From: Paenibacillus montaniterrae
Lineage (GTDB): Bacteria; Bacillota; Bacilli; Paenibacillales; Paenibacillaceae
Direction of reading: 5' to 3'
DNA: 64,000 nt
NCBI RefSeq assembly: GCF_018403185.1
Contig: NZ_BOSE01000004.1
Span: forward strand, 372,001-436,000
Each line of letters starts with the position of its first letter. Within the stretch, counting starts at the first letter, position 1. The notes beneath the pieces are model-generated. The model did no database searches. It saw only the letters and a list, made by a program, of their open reading frames with translations, and had not been told where the DNA came from. Shown here piece after piece: positions 43,367 through 51,014 of the stretch. The position numbers and the translations under genes were made by a program.

Positions 43367-45649
43367 CTATTTTGCGCGTTGCACAGCATACTTTTGAACG
43401 CGCTCGTCTGCAATTACACCAGTATAGCTTAAGCCAAACGCAAAATCGTAAGCATTGCCGCACTCATCAACATGGACTTCCATATCATGCGGCACATCCT
43501 CCAATTGAGCTTCTACCGTAGCCATATGAGCAGGAAGCTGCATAGGCAAAAGTCCTCTAGGCGCAAAGGCGCCGCTTAATACATCGAAGATCGCTTGATC
43601 CTGTACGCCAAAGTTTACTAGCAGCGCATCAATTTCCGCTTCAAATTCGCTCACAATAGTCGGCTTGTTGAGCAATAACGATACGATAACCGGCTTGCCG
43701 TTCATGAGCCGTTTCGTCTCCAGCACAAGATCAAGATCAGATTCATTATGTGTTCTCACGCTTTTTCCTTTGTACGAGCGATTGTACACATCTTTGGCGC
43801 GAGAATCACCGGCTATTGAATGCTCACGGGCTGTTTCCGCGCAATATTGTCGATACTGCAGGCTGATTGGCACATAGCCATTGCCGCCATTTTCCTTATC
43901 TTCACCGCTATAGCCGGTACCGCCTGCTGCTCCCTGAATGCCGACTAGAGCAACATCCGCTTGCTCGGGACGATCAACAATGGTAAAGGTTTTGCCTGCT
44001 ACCGCCAGCGAAAACGGATGATCATTACTTGCGGCAATCGGGAACCCGAACCAGTCCTTTCCTGGTGCAACATAACGGCGTGGAATGTATACCTTCGTGT
44101 TCGCCGCCAGCGGCAGCAGCCCGCCTTTATTCTTTAACAAAACAATTGACTCAAGCTGAACTCTATATCCCGCTTCGATAAATGAAGGATGACCAACGAT
44201 TTGCTGGCTTTTTTCCGGCTCTAAATAAGGATTTTCAAACAAGCCTGTGCGGAAAAAGTTCAACAGCAGCCGATACGCCGACTTTTCAAAGCGAGCGCGA
44301 GTCGCTTGTTCTCCTAGCTGCTTGACCCCAATCTGATACGCCTCAATGATCGGGCCTGCCGCATTATTGCCGCCAAATTGATCTACGCCCGCCATAATAA
44401 GCTTATAATGACGCTCGGCAACAGAGCAGCCTTCCTCAACGCCCCAACTTCTGCCGCCCGGAAATAAGTTTTCAATATTTTGCGGTTCGTCGTCCGTTAT
44501 CCCCCAATCGGTACAGACGACGCCATCGTAATGGCAGGTTTCTCGTAATAAATCAGTAATCAAATATTTGCTGTAGGAATTGCCTACATTTTCTCCGTAT
44601 TTCGTATCCTGGTTATAGGAAATGGTATAGTATGGCATGACTGCAGCAGCTTGTCTTGTTTTGCCCTGAAGCTTGAATGCTCCTTCGGTGAACGGCTTCA
44701 GATGATCCTTTAAATTGTTCCCAGGGAAAATCGCATATTTGCCATAACCGAAATGCGCGTCTCTCCCTCCTTCGCCTGATCCGCCGCCCGGCCAATGCTT
44801 GACCATCGCATTGACACTGTCGTATCCCCAGCCATCAATAATTTCCTGCTTGCCCTCTGAGGTTTGAAGCCCGTCAATATAAGCCTGCGCCATATCCGTG
44901 GACAACTGAGGGTCTTCACCAAATGTGCCGTTAAAGCGGCCCCAGCGTGGATCTGTCGCGATATCAATTTGCGGTGAAAGCGCTGTCGTTATTCCCAATG
45001 CTCGATATTCCTTGGCAGCAATTTGCCCAAACTGCTTAACGATTTCCGGATTGAATGTAGCAGCAAGTCCTAGCGGTTCTGGCCACATAGAAATTTTACC
45101 GCCTGCCGCGATGTTGTATTCTGCGCTGCTGTCTGAGCCATGTCTCGGATCCGAGCTATTGTTGGCAGGAATGCCCCAATCCAGACTCTCTACTAAAGCT
45201 TGTACATTATTATTCCACTGGGCAGCAACAGTTGGCGACTCTACAACAGTCAGCAGCACATGCCTAACATGATCGCGCGTAAGAAACTGGATCTGCTGAT
45301 CGGTCAGCTCAGACGGAGCTGCTCCACTTTCATCGTAGCCTTTGCCATTCCGATAAGTAGCAGGGAAAAAGCCTTGATTGGCAGGCACAGCTTGATGTGC
45401 GCTATATAGCATCAATCCAGCAATTTGTTCGATGCTCAGCTTGGAAGCAAGGTCTCGGGCGCGTTCCTCTGGAGTGAGCCTCCAATCCTCATATGGATCA
45501 AGCTTGCCATCCTTGCTCAAATCCTTAAACCATTTTCCGTCTTGTTCAATTAACTGCACTTTGGAATGCTCGCTATAGCCAAGTGTTGGACCATTCGGTT
45601 GTTCTACGATAACGATTCCATCCATGCGTCGTTCAGTGCGTTTACTCAT
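43367..45649 (-). CDS. Glycoside hydrolase family 3 (beta-glucosidase/xylosidase type)
   Basis: Retaining glycosidase of 760 residues; no signal peptide, so cytoplasmic. GH3 N-domain motifs: TALSPQIDIATDPRWGRFNGTFGEDPQL, then VKHWPGGGSGEGGRDAHF near 270, and the nucleophile Asp in GVVCTDWGI near 385. The C-terminal domain follows (ESIVLLKNKGGLLPL). The N-terminus keeps an extra 50 residues before the usual fold. The ATG overlaps the end of the upstream glycosidase gene by 8 bp (stop at 45642). Substrate not decided by sequence. Confidence 0.93.
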   Translation of the reverse strand: MSKRTERRMDGIVIVEQPNGPTLGYSEHSKVQLIEQDGKWFKDLSKDGKLDPYEDWRLTPEERARDLASKLSIEQIAGLMLYSAHQAVPANQGFFPATYRNGKGYDESGAAPSELTDQQIQFLTRDHVRHVLLTVVESPTVAAQWNNNVQALVESLDWGIPANNSSDPRHGSDSSAEYNIAAGGKISMWPEPLGLAATFNPEIVKQFGQIAAKEYRALGITTALSPQIDIATDPRWGRFNGTFGEDPQLSTDMAQAYIDGLQTSEGKQEIIDGWGYDSVNAMVKHWPGGGSGEGGRDAHFGYGKYAIFPGNNLKDHLKPFTEGAFKLQGKTRQAAAVMPYYTISYNQDTKYGENVGNSYSKYLITDLLRETCHYDGVVCTDWGITDDEPQNIENLFPGGRSWGVEEGCSVAERHYKLIMAGVDQFGGNNAAGPIIEAYQIGVKQLGEQATRARFEKSAYRLLLNFFRTGLFENPYLEPEKSQQIVGHPSFIEAGYRVQLESIVLLKNKGGLLPLAANTKVYIPRRYVAPGKDWFGFPIAASNDHPFSLAVAGKTFTIVDRPEQADVALVGIQGAAGGTGYSGEDKENGGNGYVPISLQYRQYCAETAREHSIAGDSRAKDVYNRSYKGKSVRTHNESDLDLVLETKRLMNGKPVIVSLLLNKPTIVSEFEAEIDALLVNFGVQDQAIFDVLSGAFAPRGLLPMQLPAHMATVEAQLEDVPHDMEVHVDECGNAYDFAFGLSYTGVIADERVQKYAVQRAK

Positions 45650-47399
45650 GTAAAGCCTCCTCTGCTCGGATTAAGCGAATCGCCATATACTGCCTGGCTG
45701 GAAGCTCAATGCGAAAAGTACCTTCTACCGTATTTGGCAATCTTGTAATCGTCATATTCCACGTATCTATAATATCAACATGAAAGCGGACAGCCGGCGT
45801 CATTGAAAACAAGCGATAGCTGGGGCGATTAAAGCCGTAATAGTACAAATAATAATGATCGATAACGGCTGCAGAAGCAGCATCCCATTCCGCATTATAG
45901 GGATTAAGCCCTTCGCTTGGCCCCTCTTCCATAATGCCGCGCAAGAAAGCGATTCGCGCCGGGCTTGTTCCATGCAGCTTGCCTCCTTTCGACCACCATA
46001 ATATTTCTTCATCGTTCAAGTAGGTTTCTCCATGACCTACGTAGCCGCCGCGCACGGCGCCCTCCCAGAAGCGCCGAACCATTTCCTCGCCCGTAATATT
46101 ACCCCAGCCCATATCAATGTTCCCTTCATAAGCGCACTCATCAATTACGATCGGCTTATTCCACTGCTTGCGCCATTGATCGGTATACTCGGCTGTTTTG
46201 TACACATCAACTCTTTGCACGCTGCAATGCGTAACCCAAGGTCTTGAATAGTCGTAAAAATGATGGCAATTATGAATGGAAAGCAAATGCTTGTACGGAT
46301 CCTCACTTGTAACAATTGCCGCAAAGCGTTCCCAATCCTCTTCCTCCTTGGCCCACATTAGATCATATTCGTTAGCAAGCGACCACCATATATTGCGGTA
46401 GGCAGCCAAGCGTGCAACGACGTACTGTAAATAACGATTGTCCGCTTGCTTGCTCATTTCGGAAAAGCCCCAGCGGTCATAGGCGTGGAACAGGATAAGA
46501 TCGGCTTCGATGCCAAGCTCGCACAATGCCGCTATTTGCTCATCCAGCTGTCTAAAAAACCTCGGATTAAACCGGGTATAGTCAAAGCCGTTTTCCAGCG
46601 AGCCTTCGTATGGAAACAGCTCCGGCTCATTGTTGTTGTATTGGTAGGACTTAGGAAAGGTGCACATTCTTAGCTTATTGAAGGGTGAGTGCTTCAAGCT
46701 AGCCAGCGTTTCCGCCTGCAGCGCTTGCGGCTGATGATTCCAAACATAGCAGGTTGTGCCTACCGGAATATAGCGCTTTCCGTTTTCATATGCAAAATGA
46801 AATGTATTGGCAACTCGCACCGGACCGTTGTTGCCGGCTGCAGCAGGTACAGCAAGAAATTCTCCGCTGAGCTGATGCAAGGACCTTGCATTGCTTGAGG
46901 TTGTAAACTGCCATACGCCTTCTGTTCCAGGCATGAATCGAACCCGATACATTCCGTCGCCATCATAAAACCCTCTTACCGTAATCGTTTGATCATTCTG
47001 CTTAAAATCGGCAAATAATTGCACATCGACAAATGGGTTGCCATGCTTCGGCCCCTTTATGGCAAGCTCGAATATTCCCCACTTTTCTGCGATACCCGGC
47101 GCCTCTAAAGCAGCCGATGCAATCTCTACACCAGCTGCTTCATAATGCTCAGATGGCTCATAAACACGCTCAGGCTCAAGCAGCACTTCAGTATGCGCCA
47201 AATCCTTCAGGATGCTAGGCAGATGTTCACTTAAGCTGCCGCTCATCAGTTTGTTTTCGGCAAGCTGCGCTAATGAGGAGCGTTTTAAAAAGGATAAATA
47301 TGGCGAATCCTTTAACTGCGGCAAATAGGAAAATAGAATGGCTTTCGTTGCTGGGCACGCCATAATTTCACCCAGCTTTGTATGCTCGTTAAAGTGCAT
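45642..47399 (-). CDS. DUF5060/DUF4038/DUF5605-type glycoside hydrolase
   Basis: Protein of 585 residues, cytoplasmic. The N-terminal 80 residues are helical and Leu-rich (HTKLGEIMACPATKAIL and LKRSSLAQLAEN), followed by a DUF5060 beta-sandwich (WGIFELAIKGPKHGNPFVDVQLFADF), then a DUF4038 TIM barrel (PVGTTCYVWNHQ, then WWSLANEYDLMW with a likely acid/base Glu, then KPIVIDECAYEG with a likely nucleophile Glu), and a C-terminal beta domain. ATG 47399 has GGAGGGGG upstream. First gene of the glycosidase-kinase-regulator operon. It resembles GH140-like or apiosidase-type enzymes; the substrate is not known. Confidence 0.85.
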   Translation of the reverse strand: MHFNEHTKLGEIMACPATKAILFSYLPQLKDSPYLSFLKRSSLAQLAENKLMSGSLSEHLPSILKDLAHTEVLLEPERVYEPSEHYEAAGVEIASAALEAPGIAEKWGIFELAIKGPKHGNPFVDVQLFADFKQNDQTITVRGFYDGDGMYRVRFMPGTEGVWQFTTSSNARSLHQLSGEFLAVPAAAGNNGPVRVANTFHFAYENGKRYIPVGTTCYVWNHQPQALQAETLASLKHSPFNKLRMCTFPKSYQYNNNEPELFPYEGSLENGFDYTRFNPRFFRQLDEQIAALCELGIEADLILFHAYDRWGFSEMSKQADNRYLQYVVARLAAYRNIWWSLANEYDLMWAKEEEDWERFAAIVTSEDPYKHLLSIHNCHHFYDYSRPWVTHCSVQRVDVYKTAEYTDQWRKQWNKPIVIDECAYEGNIDMGWGNITGEEMVRRFWEGAVRGGYVGHGETYLNDEEILWWSKGGKLHGTSPARIAFLRGIMEEGPSEGLNPYNAEWDAASAAVIDHYYLYYYGFNRPSYRLFSMTPAVRFHVDIIDTWNMTITRLPNTVEGTFRIELPARQYMAIRLIRAEEALHE

Positions 47400-47558
47400 A
47401 TTCCCCCTCCTTCGCAATACGTTTTATGGTTGAATTTTTTGACTTCCTCTTTTAGTATATCGTCTGTATGCGTGCTGTACTACCTCAATCCAGACCTCAT
47501 TGTTTTACTATTCCGACTTTTCTGTTGAGAGTCGGCCAGCTCGCCCGTTTTGATGGAC

Positions 47559-47603
47559 AAAAAAGGGATTAACGAGAGCTTGTGCCCATCGTTAATCCCT
47601 TTA
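47559..47603 (-). terminator. Terminator after ilvE
   Basis: On the minus strand AAAGGGATTAACG...CGTTAATCCCTTTTTTG: a 13-bp stem with T tract, 11 bp after the ilvE stop. Confidence 0.85.
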
Positions 47604-47613
47604 TCCTATTGGT

Positions 47614-48681
47614 TTAATCTAGTGCTACTAGCCAGCCAAATGGATCCTCCAGCTTGCCATTTTGAATGCCAGTAATCGTATCATAAATTTTTGCAGACAG
47701 CTCGCCGGTTTCGCCTCCATTAATGACATACTTCTCGCCATGGTAGCTGAGCTCGCCGATTGGCGAAATAACCGCTGCTGTTCCTGTACCAAATGCTTCC
47801 TCAAGCGTACCGTTGTGATGAGCTTCGATTAGCTCGTCAATTGAAACGCGGCGCTCTTCCACCGGAACTCCCCAATGCTTAAGCAGTGTAATAACCGAAT
47901 TGCGTGTAATGCCATCCAAAATGCTGCCATTCAGCATTGGCGTCACAACTACTCCATTCAATTTGAAAAATACGTTCATGCTTCCTACTTCTTCAATAAA
48001 TTTGCGATGAACGCCGTCAAGCCACAATACTTGTGAGTAGCCTTGCTCCTTCGCTTCTTCCTGTGCATTTAGGCCAGCTGCGTAATTGCCCGCTGTCTTT
48101 GCTTCTCCCACACCACCAGCAACTGCACGTACAAAATGGGATTCTACATGAATTTTAACCGGATTAACCCCTTCAGCGTAGTACGCGCCAACAGGCGACA
48201 TAATGATCATAAACAGATAGCTTAGCGATGGATTTACCCCTAGCGCCGCTTCGGTTGCGATAATAAATGGGCGAATGTACAGACTCGTGCCTTCAACTGA
48301 TGGAACCCAGTCGCGATCGACATTCAGCAATTGAATTAGCCCTTCGTAAGCCAGCTTCTCATCGATTGGCGGGATGCTTAGACGAGCGTTGGACTTGTTC
48401 AGACGCTCAAAGTTTTTCGTAGGACGGAACAGCTTAATGCCGCTTTCTGTGCGATAAGCCTTCAAGCCTTCAAATACAGTTTGTCCGTAGTGGAATACTT
48501 TCGCAGCAGGATCAAGCGAAATGTTTTGATAAGGTACAACGCGACCTGAATGCCAGCCCTTGTCAGCATGGTATTCAAGTATGAACATATGATCTGTGTA
48601 GTATTGACCAAATCCTAGCTTATTTTCATCAGGTTTTTGCTTCAGCTGCTGTGCGCGCTCTATTGTAATTTGCTCTGCCAT
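47614..48681 (-). CDS. ilvE: Branched-chain amino acid aminotransferase
   Basis: Fold-type IV PLP enzyme of 355 residues that transaminates leucine, isoleucine and valine. The long (type II) form: YHADKGWHSGRVVPYQNISLDPAAKVFHYGQTVFEGLKAY, then RPTKNFERLNKSNARLSIP, the PLP lysine in GGVGEAKTAGNYA near residue 195, and EVGSMNVFF plus GTGTAAVISPIG. RBS GGGAGAG lies just upstream. Divergent from a LysR regulator 129 bp away, which may control it. Confidence 0.95.
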   Translation of the reverse strand: MAEQITIERAQQLKQKPDENKLGFGQYYTDHMFILEYHADKGWHSGRVVPYQNISLDPAAKVFHYGQTVFEGLKAYRTESGIKLFRPTKNFERLNKSNARLSIPPIDEKLAYEGLIQLLNVDRDWVPSVEGTSLYIRPFIIATEAALGVNPSLSYLFMIIMSPVGAYYAEGVNPVKIHVESHFVRAVAGGVGEAKTAGNYAAGLNAQEEAKEQGYSQVLWLDGVHRKFIEEVGSMNVFFKLNGVVVTPMLNGSILDGITRNSVITLLKHWGVPVEERRVSIDELIEAHHNGTLEEAFGTGTAAVISPIGELSYHGEKYVINGGETGELSAKIYDTITGIQNGKLEDPFGWLVALD

Positions 48682-48810
48682 TAGAGTTACTCTCCCTTGA
48701 ATTTAATGTTGTTAATTGAATGATAACATTTATTGACGTATATTTATAATATCTATTAGATTTTATATCTATACCTTTTAAGTATGGGAATAACGAAGGG
48801 AAGCGTTGCC

Positions 48811-49728
48811 ATGGATATGCGACAGCTTAAATATTTTTTGATGATTGCCCGCGAGGGGCAAATTACTCGAGCTGCCAAGCTGCTCAATATGGAACAGCCG
48901 CCATTAAGCCGTCAGCTTAAGCAAATGGAGGACGAGCTTGGAGTAAAGCTGTTTGACCGTCATGGGAAAGGTTTGAAGCTAACCGATGCCGGCATCCATC
49001 TCAAGCGCAAGGCAGAGTCTTTATTCTCCCAATTCAATGAAACGATCGAGGAAATGAAGGAGCTGGAGCAAGGCGTGCGCGGCGTGCTCTCGATAGGTGC
49101 CGTATTTTCTTGCAGCTCGCTCTTGCCCTATCCGATTGAGCAATTCAGTCAAAAATATCCACAGGTAAGCTATAAAATATTGGAGGGCGATCATTACTAT
49201 CTTGGCGAGCAGCTTGAAAAGCATGCGATCGATCTCGTCTTTGCCCGCTTGCCTTTCGAGGCATTGACAGAGCCAAAGCAGCTTATGGTCATGCCGTTGC
49301 CCTCCGATCCATTTGTCGTTATTGTACCGACAATGTGGTCGCAGTATCACGATAAGGCAAGCTTTGAGCTGAGCGAGCTGGCTGATCTGCCGCTGCTCAC
49401 CTTGAAAACGGATCAAACCACCCATATGCATGAGCAGGTGCTTGCCGCGTGCAGCAAGCAAGGCTTCGAGCCTACCATCATATGCGAATGCTCATCTGTT
49501 GCGCTTACACTGGCGCTTATCGCGCAAGGCATGGGCGTAGCCTTGCTGCCGCGATCAGTGCTTAGCTCCTTTATGGACCCGCGCATCAAAATTATTCCGC
49601 TTGCCGATGGGGAACTGACCTCCGACATCGGATTAATATGGCTAAAGGATCACTATGTGCCTAAGCGCGTGCAATTTTTTATAGAAACGCTGAAAGAAAT
49701 TTATTCGCCTTCCAGCGAACAGGCATAA
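48811..49728 (+). CDS. LysR-family transcriptional regulator
   Basis: Regulator of 305 residues. The N-terminal winged HTH is standard (MRQLKYFLMIAREGQITRAAKLLNMEQPPLSRQLKQMEDELGVKLFDR); the C-terminal part is a LysR substrate-binding domain. ATG 48811 is chosen for AAGGGAAG 7 nt upstream; the earlier frame start has no better site. Divergent from ilvE, so ilvE or itself are the likeliest targets. It resembles CynR/CatR-type activators only in general shape. Confidence 0.9.
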   Translation: MDMRQLKYFLMIAREGQITRAAKLLNMEQPPLSRQLKQMEDELGVKLFDRHGKGLKLTDAGIHLKRKAESLFSQFNETIEEMKELEQGVRGVLSIGAVFSCSSLLPYPIEQFSQKYPQVSYKILEGDHYYLGEQLEKHAIDLVFARLPFEALTEPKQLMVMPLPSDPFVVIVPTMWSQYHDKASFELSELADLPLLTLKTDQTTHMHEQVLAACSKQGFEPTIICECSSVALTLALIAQGMGVALLPRSVLSSFMDPRIKIIPLADGELTSDIGLIWLKDHYVPKRVQFFIETLKEIYSPSSEQA

Positions 49729-49786
49729 TGTTCAAGCTCTGCCTCATAAGATTGAGATGTTACATTGCCTGTTGAAGGAGGGTTTC

Positions 49787-49999
49787 GTGAGACAAAGTAT
49801 GGCTAATTCATCCGCTCAGCAATTCCCGGTGCTATTTATTGACATGAACACAATAAAACGCTATTTTGCGTTTGACATTGTAGGCGGCTTCGCCTTCTTT
49901 ATGCTTGGGCGAGTCGCCTTTCATAGCGATCTAATCTGCATCGCGCTCAATATCGTCGCTCCACAAATGCTTAACTTTTTGCTGCCCACAGCCCAGTAG
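49787..49999 (+). CDS. Small hydrophobic hypothetical protein
   Basis: Frame of 70 residues starting at GTG 49787 with AAGGAGGG 5 nt upstream. Residues 20-65 are mostly hydrophobic with aromatic residues (KRYFAFDIVGGFAFFMLGRVAFHSDLICIAL), so a membrane location is possible. Not recognised. It follows the LysR gene by 58 bp on the same strand. A chance frame with a good RBS cannot be excluded. Confidence 0.5.
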   Translation: MRQSMANSSAQQFPVLFIDMNTIKRYFAFDIVGGFAFFMLGRVAFHSDLICIALNIVAPQMLNFLLPTAQ

Positions 50000-50059
50000 C
50001 TCGTTGTCAGGGCATGTCTGACACCAATAATGCAACCAGCGACACCCACCATGAATAAA

Positions 50060-50090
50060 GAAAAAGCAGGTCATTAAGTTGACCTGCTAA
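50060..50090 (-). terminator. Terminator overlapping the stop of the AT-rich membrane gene
   Basis: GCAGGTCA (50066-50073) and TTGACCTGC (50079-50087) pair, with TTTTTC following on the minus strand. The stem contains the stop codon of the gene at 50074. Confidence 0.75.
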
Positions 50091-50523
50091 TAAGCACACA
50101 AAGTAACGATATTGGCAGCAATAAACTTGATATAGCCCCTAGTAAATTATATTTCTGCTTCATTTTTATTAATAAGCTGTCGACTAAGAAAAAAATTACT
50201 GCCCCTATAAGACTGAATATTAATAAAAACAGGCCAAATACAATATGAAGAGAAGCAGATACCAATATTTCAATTCGACTATCATCACTTTTTTTTGCTA
50301 AAAAACTGCCGATCTTATCACTTATAATAGAACAGACTATACCGTAAGTATACACAACAGGTAAAACATACATCATATAAGTCGGGGTAGCTGCAATAAA
50401 ATCCAGTAAAAAATGTGACTCATCTGACTCACCAAAAGGTGCAGAAAATATCAATCCCAACAATATAGAATGAATTGTACCGGTAATTGATGCTACAATT
50501 ATTTTCCTATATATAATTTGCAT
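50074..50523 (-). CDS. AT-rich hypothetical membrane protein
   Basis: Protein of 149 residues with four hydrophobic segments (about 8-30, 38-70, 90-118, 126-146), separated by short charged loops (ISDKIGSFLAKKSDDSRIEI). No family recognised. GTGGAGAG precedes ATG 50523. Its DNA is clearly more AT-rich than its neighbours by eye and it lies next to a three-copy repeat array, both compatible with recent acquisition. Function unknown; small integral proteins of this shape can be immunity, transport or sensing partners. Confidence 0.7.
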   Translation of the reverse strand: MQIIYRKIIVASITGTIHSILLGLIFSAPFGESDESHFLLDFIAATPTYMMYVLPVVYTYGIVCSIISDKIGSFLAKKSDDSRIEILVSASLHIVFGLFLLIFSLIGAVIFFLVDSLLIKMKQKYNLLGAISSLLLPISLLCVLISRST

Positions 50524-50533
50524 CTCTCCACCT

Positions 50534-50635
50534 CACAAAGCCACATGAGCACCACAGCTTTCACTAGCGTAACATATTCGCCGTCGACTACGCTCCAAAG
50601 CAACCACATCATCATCAGAGTCCAATTTTTAAACC
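50534..50635 (+). repeat. Partial palindromic element E1
   Basis: Right 60 percent of the family (CATGAGCACCACAGCTTTCA, then GCGTAACATATTCGCCGTCG, then TTTTTAAACC). The left part is missing, replaced by the start region of the adjacent AT-rich gene, which begins 10 bp away. Confidence 0.82.
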
Positions 50636-50651
50636 ACCTCTTCCAATGAGA

Positions 50652-50821
50652 GTTTAAAAATTGGGCTTTCAGGACCAAGAAGATAGCATGAAGCTAGGGA
50701 ATGAGGAGCGCAGCGTACGTTTTTTGGTACGTGAGCACCGCAGGCTCCCGATGAGTGCTATATTCGCCGTCGACTAATCTACAACGTAACCACATCGTCA
50801 TCAAAGTCCAATTTTTAAACC
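50652..50821 (+). repeat. Palindromic intergenic element, full copy E2
   Basis: A 170-bp unit with ends GTTTAAAAATTGG and CCAATTTTTAAACC. CCAATTTTTAAAC of E1 (50622-50634) pairs perfectly with GTTTAAAAATTGG of E2, 17 bp apart, and CCTCT/AGAG extend the stem. Arms inside differ from the other copies (GCATGAAGCTAGGGAATGAG and GCACCGCAGGCTCCCGATGA). Confidence 0.88.
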
Positions 50822-50837
50822 ACCTCTTCCAATGAGA

Positions 50838-51006
50838 GTTTAAAAATTGGGCTTTCAGGACCAAGAAGCTTGGACGCTAGTAGAAAACGAGGAGCGCAGC
50901 GTAGAGCAGAGCTACGTGAGCACCGCAGTTTTCGCTAGCGTTCAAGATTCGCCGTCGACTACGCTCCAAAGCAACCACATCGTCATCAACTTCGGACTTT
51001 TTAAAC
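50838..51006 (+). repeat. Palindromic intergenic element, full copy E3
   Basis: A 169-bp unit almost identical inside to copy A2 at 9.6 kb (CTTGGACGCTAGTAGAAAAC and GAGGAGCGCAGCGTAGAGCA are shared). It ends 8 bp before the stop codon of uxaC. Confidence 0.9.
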
Positions 51007-51014
51007 CACCTCTT

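Noticed and set aside
43367..47399. A frameshift or fusion between the GH3 and DUF5060-type genes
   Set aside because: The 8-bp overlap is an ordinary stop/start overlap with its own GGAGG; both proteins have normal ends.
50534..51006. An insertion sequence or transposon remnant with transposase
   Set aside because: No transposase frame or fragment occurs in or near any copy and no target duplication is visible. A non-autonomous element remains possible and is treated as a finding.
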